Shown: positions 39,446 through 51,386 of the stretch, piece after piece
Layout: each line of letters opens with the position of its first letter
How positions within the stretch are numbered: position 1 is the first letter of the stretch
Origin: Rachicladosporium sp. CCFEE 5018
Taxonomy: Eukaryota > Ascomycota > Dothideomycetes > Cladosporiales > Cladosporiaceae
Assembly (NCBI GenBank): GCA_002077045.2
Contig: KZ111141.1
Span: forward strand, 129,411-193,410
Direction: 5' to 3'
Length of the DNA: 64,000 bases
Position numbers and translations under genes: made by a program
The notes under the pieces: generated by a model
Seen by the model: the letters and a program-made list of their open reading frames with translations, nothing else
Database searches by the model: none
What the model was told of the DNA's origin: nothing

Positions 39446-40415
39446 ATGGGCCGTCTCCTCCTCTCCCAATCTCAAGTCTCCGTACTCATCACTACCGTAA
39501 TAAGTCAGCTGCCCACCCCATCCTCCCCTCACAAACCCTCCTAATCTTCCGACAGTCTCGCTCATAACCCTCGCCCTCTTCCTCTCAGGCTACACCCTCC
39601 AACAACACACCATAGCCAATCTCCGCACCTTTCTGCGCCCGCTACACCCTACCTCCCAACATCCCACGTTCTCCCAATCCCCCTCAGCAGAAGGAGCCCC
39701 CGACTGGACCCGCCTCGCCCATCTCCAACACCCGCGCACGCACTTCGAAGTCTGCTCCTCGATCCAGATCTTCGCGGACTTACACCGCTTACGCTCGCCT
39801 GCGCGTCGGATACTGGTATTCCCGCGGTCTTGGGCGAGAGAGGGGAAGGGTGGGGATTTTGAGTTGGAGATCAGTAGACGGGTGATGAGAAGAGGGGCAC
39901 GGAGATTTGGCGTTGAATTGAGGCCGGTGGAAGACGAGGATGATGGGGCCTGGATGGAAGATCTGGAGAAGGTGATGATGCTACGTAGTCCTGGCATCGT
40001 GGTAGACGCTGCGAGCTTGGACGAGGTGTTGGCGTATGGCGATTTGGAGAACGGGACAGCGAGTATAGCTGAAGGAGCAGGTGTGGTGGCCGACGACCTC
40101 ACACTTGTGTCTCGCTCGGCAGCATCAGAGAACGCTTCTGCGGCTCTGCCGAACACGCTCGTCCGATCCATCGGCGGGCTTCACGACTTCTCGAAGGGCT
40201 CCTTCAACGGCACAGCCTGGTTAGAAGATACGGCGTATATCCGCTTCTCGGACCCATTGCTACCTGGACCTGAGTACGATGCGCCTTGGAGCATGAAGTT
40301 CGCGGCAAGACCGAGGAATAAGGACGCAGATTGGACGTGGACGAAATTGTATGGAGATTTTGCGCAGAGGCGACTGGAGGTCTGTGGGCTTGAGCTGGAG
40401 GAGTGGCGGGAATGA
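39446..40415 (+). CDS. GT8-like (Gnt1-type) glycosyltransferase, type II membrane protein
   Basis: Two exons are inferred, 39446-39503 and 39556-40415. The 52-nt intron has a non-consensus donor GTCAGC and acceptor GACAG. It was chosen because it alone joins the frames and creates a clean signal-anchor helix VSVLITTVIISLITLALFLS. The product is 305 residues. After the anchor and a short stem, DWTRLAHLQHPRTHFEVCSS then IQIFADLHRLRSPARRILVF matches the start of fungal glycogenin/Gnt1-like GT8 enzymes, and TAYIRFSDP and WTKLYGDFAQRRLEVCGLEL match their C-terminus. The canonical D-x-D motif is not clearly visible. The protein is shorter than typical members, so the middle of the domain may be reduced. 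A Golgi role in glycan transfer is inference from the family. Confidence 0.6.
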
Positions 40416-40561
40416 TAATTGGGGTATGCATTGGCAGGCGCAAAACGACTTAGATGGCAGGCCTTGTACATATCACTCACGATCTTATGACATCTGTACA
40501 CTACGATGAAGCAGTTGCCTTCAGACTCGATGGTTGCAAACGGTCTATTCGTACTTCTACG

Positions 40562-41913
40562 TCAATGCCCATGCCCACCCAACTGCGCCACAAAAGGCAC
40601 AACCATTCCCAGAACCACTGCTCCAATCTCCGCTAAACCACCTCCTTCATCCCTCTTCGTCGGCATCGTCCCACCCTCCATGCCAAAGTCACCAAACCCG
40701 ACGGCCTCATACCCGCCTCCATGTTCATGCCCACCCTTCCCTACCTCCCCAAGCGCATGCACAGCAACGTACAAGAACGTCCCCCCGCTGAAACAGAGCA
40801 GCACGCCCGTCGTCAAGCCGCCTTCGTCGTCTCCCCAGCCGAAGCCCATTGAGAGGGCAAAAGTCGCTAGAGCGCCGACTGGAGCGGCGGCGGAGAAGGC
40901 GATCAGATGGGCGCGGGCGGCACGTTTACTGAGACCTTGTCGGAGGAGGATGGCGGTCAACCCAAATGCTGCGGGAGCTTTATGCAGCATGAGTGCGAGG
41001 AATATGACGAGTTTCAGTTTTGAGGTTGAGGGGCTGGTTGAGGAGGCGCCGAGAGCTATGCCGTCTGCTAGGGCGTGGATGAGGAGGCCGAGGGTAGTGG
41101 TCGAGGTCGAGGTTTGGGAGGGGGAGGTGGAGAAGCCGGGAAGAGTGGGCGTCTCGGGTTCCTCAGTGGCTGTGCGAGTAAGACCTAAATGGGGAAGGTT
41201 GATTTGGAGGGATGTTGGGGTTGAGGCGCGGTGGATGTGCTGTGGGAGGACATCGAGAAGGTACATGAGGAGGAAGCCTGTTGTAAGGGAGAAGGCTAGG
41301 TAGGTGTGTGGGTCGTGGTGATTCGGGTTGCTGTCGTGCTCGGAGCTTTGCGGAGGCGTCGTCTCGTCTTCATGAGAAGGTGGGAAGACGGGGTCGTCGC
41401 CCTCCTCGTGCTGATCGGATGGGTCGTCCGTCTTAACGTCGAAGCCATCGTCCGGTCCGGTGTAGAAAGGACCTCCCTCATCGAACGGGTCATTATGCCC
41501 GAATACCTCATCATCCGTATCGCGAGGAAAGATACCGAGTTCTGCGATGGACTCATCGGAGCTCCTCACGGTGACTAAACGCGTGGCAGGATCCGTACCC
41601 TGGCGCACAGCAACCGGACTTGATGCCAGCGATCTCGTGCTATGCGCATGGCCAAGCTGAGAAGCGCTGTATAACGTTTCGACGCCCTCAGGGATAATGA
41701 CGATCAATGCTGTCCCGACGAGAACTCCAGTGCCCAGGGCAGTGATCAGACGTAGCTGTCGTGGCGATAGGGATAGTGTGAGTGGCAGTATCCCGGCGCC
41801 GAATGATCTGCCGAGCGTTAGCTATGTGAAAGTGGCAAGAATGGGGTCAAGGGCACGTACGCGCCACCCATGATAATGCATAGGAGCAGGAGAGTAAAGG
41901 ATCCGCTCCACAT
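40562..41913 (-). CDS. ZIP family metal transporter (Zip9/Atx2-like)
   Basis: Exons 41861-41913 and 40562-41807, with a 53-nt intron (GTACGT, GCTAAC, GGCAG). The product is 432 residues starting MWSGSFTLLLLCIIMGGASF. Membrane segments: residues 1-25, a second (RLITALGTGVLVGTALIVII), then a His/Asp/Glu-rich loop with several H-D-P/H-N-P runs. Further helices include LAFSLTTGFLLMYLLDVL and the signature HALADGIALGAS (metal-binding His and Asp), then LKLVIFLALMLHKAPAAFGL, and so on to a His-rich end (LGGHGH). The pattern is that of the SLC39A9/Atx2 branch, Golgi transporters of zinc or manganese. Confidence 0.88.
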
Positions 41914-42615
41914 TGTTGCGGTTGCGTGAACACCAGGACCAGGACTTCGTTTCCGCTACAGATAGACTTCTCGAAGTCTTCAGTGCATCTTCGTTGGTGC
42001 TCCAGAACACAACGTGCCGTCCAAAGCACTCGTCTACAGCCTCATGTGAGGTCCCTGGAGTAAGCCCTTGCCGCAGTGTTTGATCGGGTAGGACTCGAGA
42101 TCTTGATATTGAGATATGCGAGCTGGGACTCAGATCGGCGGTAGTGTACGCACAACGAGTAGCATAGATTCTTGAGGAAGATGCCCCTTTACCACTTTAC
42201 CGACATTCTCCGACAGGTGAAGCAATTGATACATATGCCGTCTTGGAGCGCTCAGCAAACAAGTCCGTGCCGCCAAGACATACGTCCCTCGTTCCTGCTC
42301 CAAGTCTCGATCAGGTGTTTACGCATGACTATGGAACCACAGGAGGAACCTGGAATCATAACGTGCAAGTAGTGATCGCTGAGAGTATCTGTGGCGAGAG
42401 AATTAATTGTGAGACCAATCAGTCACCAAGTACTCAAGGGGCTTCTTAGTGGCTCCGAGCGCATCAACGACAACACTTCTACAGATGCACGTTCTTCGCG
42501 TCAAATTAGCGACACGCGACGCGCCCGAAGTGCAGATCACTTAAGCCACTGCATAACGTTCATCGTTCACATTTGCACACACTCCACTCGCCCATCACAG
42601 TCCCCTCCGTCAAGC
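41914..42615. other. Divergent region between the ZIP gene and hat1
   Basis: About 700 bp separating divergent start codons. It should hold both promoters. No gene or specific element is assigned. Confidence 0.4.
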
Positions 42616-44164
42616 ATGGACGCGGAAGACAGCGGCGTCGACTCAGAAACAATCGAAGAGCAAGTCGCAGAGTGGTCGAGCAACAGCAACGAATGCTTCA
42701 CCTTCCACCTAGATGGCCACGATGAAACCTTCAAGCCAGCCTTCACATACCCCATCTTCGGCGAAGAGGAATCGATCTTTGGCTACCAAGGTCTCGCGAT
42801 CGATTTGCGCCTTCGGAAGTTCGATCTCCAGCCGAAGCTCGAGGTCACTTGGGATGAGAAGTTCCCGTCATCTGCAGGTGTGGAGCCTACCGACGTCAAG
42901 GCTGCACTTGAGGACTTCCTGCCCGAGTGTGCGTTCTCAGGGCCTACGGTGGAACGCGACCTGTCAGAAGGGCCGCCTGGCGAGTTGACACACAGCTATA
43001 CGAAGGATGGAGTGAAGTACGAGGTCTGGGTCTCGGATGTGAATGATGGTTTAGCAGAGCGCATACTGGCGAATGTGCAGGCGCTTGTACCCATGTTCAT
43101 CGAGGGAGGCACGATCGTGGATGTGGCAGGCGACAAGACACAGGGTGCTCGCTGGAAGCTTCACCTGCTGTACGAGTGCAGAGGAACCCCGGCATCGTAC
43201 AGCCTAATAGGCTTCGGCACATCCTACCGCATCTTCACCCTACCAGACCGCAAGGATCCTCTGCCGGAGCACATGGCGCTGCTGCAATCCCCGGAGATGC
43301 GCCAGCAGTTGCTGTCACGTGGCGCCGATGTCTTTCCAACACTACTCAACGACTCTCCCCGCCTGGAGTCCTTCCTCGACAACCCCAGCCGCGAGCGCAT
43401 CTCGCAATTCCTTATCCTTCCACCCTATCAAGGCGCCTCCCACGGCTCTCAGCTCTACCACGCCATGTACACCCACCTCACAACCTCCCCGAGCGTCCTC
43501 GAGCTCACAGTAGAGGACCCAAACGAAGCCTTCGACGACCTGCGCGACCTCTCAGACCTGCTCCGCCTCCGCCAGACTTCTCCCGAATTCTGCGCTCTGC
43601 GTGAACACAAACATCCACTCAGACCACCTAAAACCCACAGCCCACATCCCCACGCACCTAATCGTCCCCTTCGACGTCCGCGAACGGATACGCAAAGAAA
43701 CAAAACTCCAATCTCGCCAATTCGACCGCCTGGTAGAAATGCAAACGCTCTCCTTCATCCCGCCCACGCACCGCTCCAAAGCCCGCTTAACGAAGAAAGA
43801 GCACAGCACGAACGAGCAGGATAAGACCTACTGGTTCTGGCGGCTCTATGTGAAGCAGCGACTCTACATCTTCAACCGCGACGTGCTGATTCAGGTTGAG
43901 GGCGATGAGAGGGCGAAGGCGCTGGATAGTGCGTTTGAGAGCGTGGTGCAGGGGTATAGTGCGATGTTGGAGAGGGTGTTGAAGGCTGAGGAGAAGCTGA
44001 AGAGGGAGGGGGAGGAGGGCGATGTGAATGGGGGTGCGGCTGTGGAGAAGAGGGTCAGGAAGAGGAAGGTTGTTGAGGAGGACGATGAGGATGGGGAGGA
44101 CGAGGAGATGGGAGAGGGGACTGGAGTAGCGAAGACTAATGGGAAGAAAGCGAGGATTGAGTGA
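42616..44164 (+). CDS. hat1: Histone acetyltransferase type B catalytic subunit Hat1, with one frameshift
   Basis: Starts at MDAEDSGVDSETIEEQVAEW. The first frame runs through FTYPIFGEEESIFGYQGLAI, the acetyl-CoA region SQFLILPPYQGASHGSQLYH and TVEDPNEAFDDLRDLSDLLR. It loses homology after SPEFCALR near 43598. Homology continues in another frame from 43601: VNTNIHSDHLKPTAHIPTHL, FDRLVEMQTLSFIPP, YWFWRLYVKQRLYIFNRDVL. An acidic/basic tail follows with a likely nuclear signal (KRVRKRKVV). Thus one or two bases are extra or missing at the run CTCTGCGTGAAC. No intron signals fit. Hat1 acetylates newly made histone H4 at K5/K12 with Hat2. The gene is conserved and rarely lost, so a sequencing or assembly error is the first suspicion. 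Confidence 0.85.
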
Positions 44165-44766
44165 GTCTTGCGAAGGGACGAGAATGAACTTAGCGTGGCG
44201 TTTGGGCGTTTGACGGCATATGCATCGAGGGTGCGAGGTGCCCAACGCGGGTGGTATGGCTGGCTCGCAGAGCGAGCATAAATCGACAGGATTATGTCGA
44301 CCTTGGCAGGCTCTTTCGTGGTGCCACGCGCTCGGGCACTTCAGAACAATAGTTTTGCTCCCAACGTCTCCCCAACGTCGCCATTACATGTCGTACCTCA
44401 CGCACCCAATTATTCTAAGGCAGTGTTCGCCTCTCGCTCTTCGCCTCTCTCCCCAACAGTGGCAGTGCAGCCAAGATGACGCCGCGACCACGTGGGAGAA
44501 TTTGCCAGAGTTTGTGGTGACGTCTAATCTTGGCCTCGAAGGTTCACGCTACAAATCCTCGGCTGCCAACGATTCGCCCTCTTAGTCCGTCAGAAGGCGC
44601 CTGAACCAGCTTCAGAATGCATTATTCGTATCTGCCGGCGCGTGATCTGTATGACCACGTAGATGAAGTGTGTAAGTTAGGCGAAGGTGAGTAGATGAGT
44701 ATAAGACATTCTGCCTTGGCAGAAGTTTCCTAGCATTATTCGACCCTTGGACATAGGCGAGGAGGA
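44165..44766. other. Intergenic, no gene recognised
   Basis: 600 bp between hat1 and the Bor1-type gene, both plus strand. It must contain the promoter of the latter. Only short frames without support are seen. Confidence 0.45.
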
Positions 44767-46605
44767 ATGGATTCTCGCAGTATGGAGGCAGGACCAAAGA
44801 AAGCAACTTGGATCTCCAAAACCGCAGGCCCCTTCCGCAAAGATGGCACCCTCCGACCCTTCCGCCTCATCGGCCAGGACTGCAGGAATTGGCTCAGACG
44901 ATACCCCTCGGACTGGACAGTCTTCAACCAAATCGTGCTCGCGAGCGCCGTCTACGTCTTCTTCACGAACCTGCTGCCTGGCCTCACGTTCGCAGGAGAC
45001 CTCTACGTCCAGACGGGCAAGCACTGGGGCACGATTGAAGTCGTTTTCAGCACAGGTCTCTGCGGCGTGATATTCTCGCTCTTCTCGATACAACCTTTGA
45101 CGATCTTGGGTGTCACCGGGCCATTCTCAGTGCTGGCGGAGAACATATACTCGCTATGCGAGAGCTCATTCCACGTCGACTTTCTGTCGTTCATGGCATG
45201 GGCGCTGATCCACTCGGGGTGGATGCACATCCTCCTCGCCATCTTCAACGCGCACGAGTGGACCATGCTCTACGTGACGGAGTTCAGCTGCGAGATCTTC
45301 AGCCTGCTGAATTCAATCATCTACTTCCACAAAGCAGTGCAGGAGCTGCAACGAGCGCAGACCGAGCTCCCCACAGCCTCATTCCTATACGCCATCATAG
45401 GCGCGATCGGGACTTTCGTCTTAGCCCTGTTCCTCTCCTACGCTGAGTCTTGGGAACCCTTATTCCATAGATACATCCGCATGGGTCTGCGCGAGTACGC
45501 CGCAGCTATAAGCATCATCTTCTTCATCGGCATGCCGCACGTCGGCGTGCTTGAAGGGATCCCCAAGGGCACATTGCCAGTCAGTAGCAAAGCGTTCCAG
45601 CCCTCGCTGCCAGGCCGCACGCACTTCTACGTCAAGTTCTGGGAGTTGCCGGGTCCCTGGATCGCTGCTGCCATGGTGCCCGGCGCGATCATCACAGTCT
45701 TGTTCTTCTTCGACCACGAGATAAGCAGTATTATTTGCACGATCAAGCGCTTTGGCACACGGAAACCGACGGGCTACGCGCTGGATATAGTCCTCCTCGG
45801 CCTGACCACAGCACTCTGCGGAATCTTGGGGATCCCACCAGCGAACGGTCTCCTACCTCAAGCGCCACTGCATTCAGAGAGCCTCATGCACACAGCGAAA
45901 GACGAGCACGTCGAGAAGACAGTGCTTGACAAGTACGGCCTAGAACGCACAGTCCATGAGCCCGTCCAACGAGTCTATGAGCAACGCTGGTCCTCCTTCC
46001 TGCACGCCGGCGCAATACTAGCGTTCATCGCGCCACCGCTGCAGCTAGTGCTCGGTCTGACCCCAACCTCTGTCCTGGCCGGGCTATTCATTTTCATGGG
46101 CCAGCAGTCCCTCGCTTCAAACCCGATATTGAAGCGGACGTTCCATATGCTTACGCCGCCTTCGGAATTGCCGGAGCTGCCGCACGGGGTGAAGAGCTAT
46201 TGGGCTATACACGCCTATACGCTGTTCGAGATCGCCATGACGGTCGTGATCTTTATCGTCACGCTCACAGTCGCGGGCCCAGCGTTTCCGGTAATAATCA
46301 TCGCTTTAGTGCCGTTCCGACTCCTCGCGATGAACCGGATCTGGAGTAAGGAGACGCTCAGATTTGTGGATCGGTGGGCCTGTAGAGACGGTACACCGGA
46401 GGACGAGGAAGATGAGAGGCGGGCTTCTGTTGCTGCCGACGGAGGGGAAGGCGTGACGCGGACGAGAGTTGTGGAAGATGTCGAGAGTGAACGGGAGAAA
46501 GTAGGCGAGAGCGAGGATGTGGAGAAGGGAGTTGGTGGTGGGGGAAGTGGGAGTAGTAGTGGGATCGAGGTAGAGGACCATGGCGTTGCGAGGGTAGGGA
46601 GATGA
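44767..46605 (+). CDS. bor1: Bor1-type anion exchanger (SLC4 bicarbonate/borate transporter family)
   Basis: Single exon, 612 residues. A cytosolic N-terminus (FRLIGQDCRNWLRRYPSDWT) leads into about ten to twelve membrane helices. Family signatures are YVFFTNLLPGLTFAGDLYVQ, LFSIQPLTILGVTGPFSVLA, HSGWMHILLAIFNAHEW, FFIGMPHVGVLEGIP, LPGPWIAAAMVPGAIITVLF, LTTALCGILGIPPANGLLPQ, APLHSESLMH and FIFMGQQSLASNPILKR. A Ser/Gly/Glu-rich cytosolic tail follows. Fungal Bor1 exports borate and is also linked to vacuolar protein sorting in yeast. No intron and no damage. Confidence 0.92.
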   Translation: MDSRSMEAGPKKATWISKTAGPFRKDGTLRPFRLIGQDCRNWLRRYPSDWTVFNQIVLASAVYVFFTNLLPGLTFAGDLYVQTGKHWGTIEVVFSTGLCGVIFSLFSIQPLTILGVTGPFSVLAENIYSLCESSFHVDFLSFMAWALIHSGWMHILLAIFNAHEWTMLYVTEFSCEIFSLLNSIIYFHKAVQELQRAQTELPTASFLYAIIGAIGTFVLALFLSYAESWEPLFHRYIRMGLREYAAAISIIFFIGMPHVGVLEGIPKGTLPVSSKAFQPSLPGRTHFYVKFWELPGPWIAAAMVPGAIITVLFFFDHEISSIICTIKRFGTRKPTGYALDIVLLGLTTALCGILGIPPANGLLPQAPLHSESLMHTAKDEHVEKTVLDKYGLERTVHEPVQRVYEQRWSSFLHAGAILAFIAPPLQLVLGLTPTSVLAGLFIFMGQQSLASNPILKRTFHMLTPPSELPELPHGVKSYWAIHAYTLFEIAMTVVIFIVTLTVAGPAFPVIIIALVPFRLLAMNRIWSKETLRFVDRWACRDGTPEDEEDERRASVAADGGEGVTRTRVVEDVESEREKVGESEDVEKGVGGGGSGSSSGIEVEDHGVARVGR

Positions 46606-46784
46606 TACGTGGATCGGTGGTGATTTTAGCGAGGCGTCTGGATGTCGGATATAAAGTTAGGATCTCCACTACAAGAGTAATAACGATCGAGTGATCCGCT
46701 ACAACGCTACAACTACATGCCTCCTCGCTCATGCCTTCAACAATGCTTTCAATGCCGTCCTCTGCGCCGATCCGATAACCCACA

Positions 46785-49700
46785 TCACCTTCCCTTCTTC
46801 TTCTCAACAGCCTGCTTTAACGCCCCGAGCCTCTCTTCCGTGACGCGAATAGCTTCCTTCACCTCCCTCTCACTCATCTTCTCATCCTTAAGCCTCTTGC
46901 CCATCTCCTTGACGTTCGCCGCACTTCCTTGACTATCCAGCTTAGGAGCGTACATCCCATCCAACCCCACGCGGTCCTCAAGCCAGTCCCACAGCTCGCC
47001 TTCCTCGCTCCTCCAGAGCTCTTGGTAAGCCGCAACGCGATCTGGGTGCGTGTAGCCCACACCAGTACCGCCTCGCCCAGCACCAGGGAAGAGCCACGAG
47101 TAGAGTAGCATGGTGAGCAGCACCGCGATCACAACTTGCGAAGTGACAAACGGCTTCACCAGGTTCGCGATCGGCTCGAGTGGACCCCGAACGGCCTCGA
47201 AAAGGCCCCAATTCGCTTCTTGCTCCTTGACAGCCGCTTCGCGCTTCTCCTTTGCAGCCGTGGCGTCGAAGACTTCCTGCTTGCTGCGTTTGCCTTTGCC
47301 TTTTTTGGTCGGGGCGCCTTTGACGGGTGGCTTGGTGGTGACGGCTGCTTTGAGGGCTGCGGTGATGTCTTTGACGTATTGGACTTGGCCGCCTTGGGCG
47401 CCGCTTTCGATGGGACCTGCGGATGAAAGTTAGTCGTGTCACACAGCGACTGAAAGGAGTGTTTCCTACCCTTGAGCCAGCTCTTGCCCGTCCATTCGAT
47501 CGTACAGTTGGCTATCATTCGCGTAGTGTTGTTGGGTCCCCACATCAGGCAATACTTCGTCTTCGTCGTGAAGACACTGCCACTGGGTACGTCGGGCGTC
47601 TGCGTGCTGCAGCCGACTGTAACGGCTTTCTCGAGATCGAAGGCTTCCAGTGTGTTCGTGGTGATGCATTTCGTCTGCCTTGGTCCAACACTGCCATTTA
47701 ACGGCTTGATGTACGAGAATGTAAAGGTCTTGTGGTCGTTGTCCAGCCCGAACTTGTCATCTTGATAATCGAGCTCTCGAGACTTCTGGTCATCGACCAT
47801 CCACTTCTTCATGAAAGCTCCCGAGGCTGGGCCCCACATCAAGGAATACACTTTGCCGAGTGGTGCCGGTATCGTGCAGTCCGTGAGAGGACGATCGTAG
47901 TGCTCGGCAGTGTCGGTGCATTCCGTTGGAGCATGCGTAGGCTGGCCGGGAAAGTCTTGCCCAACAGCAGCGCCAGTGACAGCAGTATCTGCAGTCTCAA
48001 GTCCTTTTGGTATCGTCCCGCCGTTGAGCTGTGCTGCAGCAGCTAGTGGCTGAGTGGAGGATTTGCGGACTACGCTCTCTTCGCCGACTTCGCTGCCTGC
48101 AATGCTGCGGGCAGCATCTGGTTCAGTGAAGCTCCCAATGTCATCGTCGTCAGCATCCTCATCGTAGACTTCATCGTCGTCATCATCGTCCGAGTCGTCG
48201 TCCGAGTTGAGGGACTCCGCCTTCTCCGTCTTATCGCTAGTAGCGACATCGTCCTTGTCGACAGCCACGCCGTTGAGCGAGCTCTTCAAATTTGGATGTG
48301 CAATCTTCCAGATGCCGACCAGTAGCTCATATGTCGAGTCGCGGGCAACAAAGCTAGCGAAGCTGTTGCGAGCCTGCAGTGTTGAGATGACCAGCCCATT
48401 CGGTATAATCATGGCTGTATTGCGCTTCTCGATGGAGGAGATCTCGTCGAATCCTATCACAAGATTCGTGACCCAGCCGAAGATGTTGCTGGAGAAGCAG
48501 ACATGGCCTTCAGAGACGTAGAGACGTCCGTGCAGTAGAATGTCCTTCTGCAATGCAGCACTGTAGTCCTCAATGAGGTAGTCATCATCCGGCACACTAC
48601 GAAACAGTTGATGAAAGTCCTTGTTGCGCTTGCTGCTGGCTACTGCGAAGCCCGTCAAGCGATGACCGGGTGGGTTACTCGTGACATTTGCAAGCCCTGT
48701 GGTGGATTCTCGAAGTGCCGTTGCGATTGTGTTCGTTGTTCCAGTCGTCGCAGAACTAGCACGATGCCTTCGCCGACGCCCACTAATGCGACTGCGCACA
48801 CTGCCTGACCTCGCAATACCTTCGTGATCGTTTGCGGGTCTCTCTGGCGTCTGCTCGCCATTCGTTGTGAGGTGCTCCTGCGATGCGATTGACATGGGGC
48901 GACCGCCAAGTGCCTGGCTGACAGCCGAGTTCACCGGCTTTTCGTACGCGACCGAGACAGCTCTTGCCGCTGCCTCCTCTTCTGAGTTGTCTGCCTGCGT
49001 GCTGTTTGCGATTCCATCTTGTTGCCTTGACAAATCAACCGTGCTGTTCATCGGACTGATGTCCTGGCTTTGAGCTATGCCGTGACTGCTGACACTGAGA
49101 TTACCCTTGTCGATGGTCTCTGCTGCCGGCTGTAGCACTGCTCCTTTGATCGTGTTCTCGACCCCGCCAACAGGCTCTTCGGCCTCTCCGCTGATCTTTC
49201 TATCGGTCTTCTTTTGGCCTGGCACAAGCGGAGTGTTGTTAATGCTACTGCTGAGCGAGTCTGCTGCTTTCTGAGCAGCCGAGAAGACTGACGTGAAGAA
49301 TCCTGTCGCACCGATCGGTTGCGTTAGTGTCCCTCCAGGTGTCTTTGTCTCCTCAAGTGTAGGTGTCAGAGGCGCAGCGGTCGAGTTTGATAGCTTGCTC
49401 GGCAGGTTCGCGGACTGCGCACGCCTGTGTCGAATGCTTTCAATGGATGAAAGAGGACGATTAGCAGGCTGCTTACTTCCTGACGTCGGAGCCCTTGGGA
49501 ATTGTGCGCTCGGGTCTGTAGGTGTCGGTGGTGTAATCAAAGTCGTCGGCGTTTCGGGTCGGCTTGGTGGGGTGGGAGGTAATGTGCTGGTATTGATGCG
49601 CTGTCGTCGTGGGTCACTTGGACTACCTGGTTGTTCTTGCTCTTCTGATGTTTGAGGTCCCCCGCCGGTCAAGTCTGCGGCTGTCGTCTGCTCTTCAGGG

Positions 49701-50791
49701 TTGACGCTGTTTCGTCGGCTCTTTGGCTTGGACAGCCCACTCAGTCCCGGTAGACCTGCTACACCACCTGCAACCGGAGCAGAGTCTGCTGAACTTTCCT
49801 GCGATGTGCTAGGCTCAGCAGTGAAAGTGTTGCGCAGTGGAGATGCGCTGCGCTCGGCAACTTCAGGACCAGGTAATGACTGTGGTGGTGGAAGGCTAGA
49901 AACTTGGGACAGGTTGCCCGTTGAAGCGCCGGGGCTGGTTCCGTCTAGGCCTACAGACTGAGAGGACCCTGATGAATCTGTGCCAGTCTGAGCGTTCAAC
50001 TGTGGCGATGAGAGAGTGAGGTAGCCGGCGTGAGATTGATGTGGAGAGATGGTCGGCCTGGTCGGTTTCCTGGATCTATATCGATATCAGCTAAGCGCGT
50101 GGGCGATCATCGACTTCTGCAAATGCTGGATACGAATGCCGCAAAGACACCGTGTGCTCCACAAAGCCAATGCGTGCTGCCAACGCGTGTTGTGCGTAGA
50201 CGGAGTGACTTTGATGATGCTGCATGGAGCTGAAACCCTAAAGCTCGGCTGCCCAGCCGGATCCGCATGGCAAGGATGCCCGAGAGTCTGGCCATCTCCA
50301 TATGTTGAAATGACGAACAACTCATTGAGCAACTTACGAAGGAAAGGCACTCACAATTCTTCATCAGAGTAGTCGTCAGTCAGCAGACTGCTATTTCCAC
50401 TCCCATCTCCAAGCGAGATTTCCGAATGACTCCTAGGCAAGTCGAGACTGTCAGACTCGCCATGTTGCACGCTTGAGTTGCGACTGTCAGACGGCCCAGT
50501 GCCATTCTTCTGCTTCGAGCTTCTGCGTTTGCGGTCGATGAAAGCTACTAAGCGACTGCCAGTGGTCGACTCGTCACTATCGCGTCGGTCATCAACAGAC
50601 TTCTTGGCACGAGTCTTGACCTTCTCTAGCAGACCGTCGACGGAGGATCGCAAGCCGCTGCCATCAGCAGAGTCGCCGCCATTCGAAGACGCTTCGCTTG
50701 CTAGGGAGTTCGTGGAGGCGTTAGGGAGGTCTTTGCGACGTAGTCTGGAGAGTCCTCTTGGCTTGCCAACATCCGGCTCAGAGGGGGGCAT
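46785..50791 (-). CDS. LAM/Ysp2-type sterol-transfer protein (GRAM-VASt-TM)
   Basis: Three exons: 50355-50791, 47470-50075 and 46785-47416. The 53-nt intron 47417-47469 (GTAGGA, GACTAAC, CGCAG) is clear. The 279-nt intron 50076-50354 (GTGAGT...ATATAG) is long for this window but keeps frame and yields SDEELSRKPTRPTISPHQSH then AGYLTLSSPQLNAQ. The product is 1,224 residues. A very long low-complexity N-terminus precedes a GRAM domain at about 633-740 (FHQLFRSVPDDDYLIEDYSA, GRLYVSEGHVCFSSNIFGW). An acidic spacer follows, then a VASt/StART-like domain at about 860-1015 (YSLMWGPASGAFMKKWMVDD) and one C-terminal membrane helix (VVIAVLLTMLLYSWLF, about 1110). Such ER-anchored proteins sit at ER-plasma membrane contacts and move sterols. 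Confidence 0.88.
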
Positions 50792-51386
50792 TGAAGGGAC
50801 TGTAGTGGGACAGGTGTGACTACGCCAAGGCCGTGTGTTACAGTCGTAGTAGGCGTATTCGTAGATCGTCTGTGCCAGATCGCAATAGGTTTGCTAGGTC
50901 CAAGTCGATAGCGTTCAGGGTTTCTCACGTGTTGTGAGGCCAACCTTGCATCTGACGGTAAGCTGTCCACACTTCGCGACCAGCGCAGTGTATGATTCGA
51001 TTCAGCGAGTAACAGCAGGATTCTGTGCGTGCGTTCTAGGATCGAAGGAATGGTTTCAAGGAGCACGAAGCATGGTATTCCGACACAACGCTCTGAGCCT
51101 CTGATACGTCACGAGAGTTGACAAGGTTGGCAGGCCAAAGCCTGCCCGTGATGCGAGAGTTCGCGTTTGCGTCCAAGCTTTGTGGGGATCGTCATGAGGC
51201 TCTGCACTTGACAGGCACGATGCATAACTTTGTGTTGCGATGCAATTGTACAACGTGCATTGTATGAGACACTGCAGCACACGTGGTCCAAGGGACGCAG
51301 AGTCACACGAGACCTGGTGTCACAGTAGTAGTATGATGGGTTGAAACGACTCTTCGAAGTCGGCATCTCTCCTTCACCCATCCAAT
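50792..51386. other. Divergent region between the LAM-type gene and the MIT-domain gene
   Basis: 595 bp between divergent start codons. Promoters of both genes are expected; no particular element is assigned. Confidence 0.4.
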
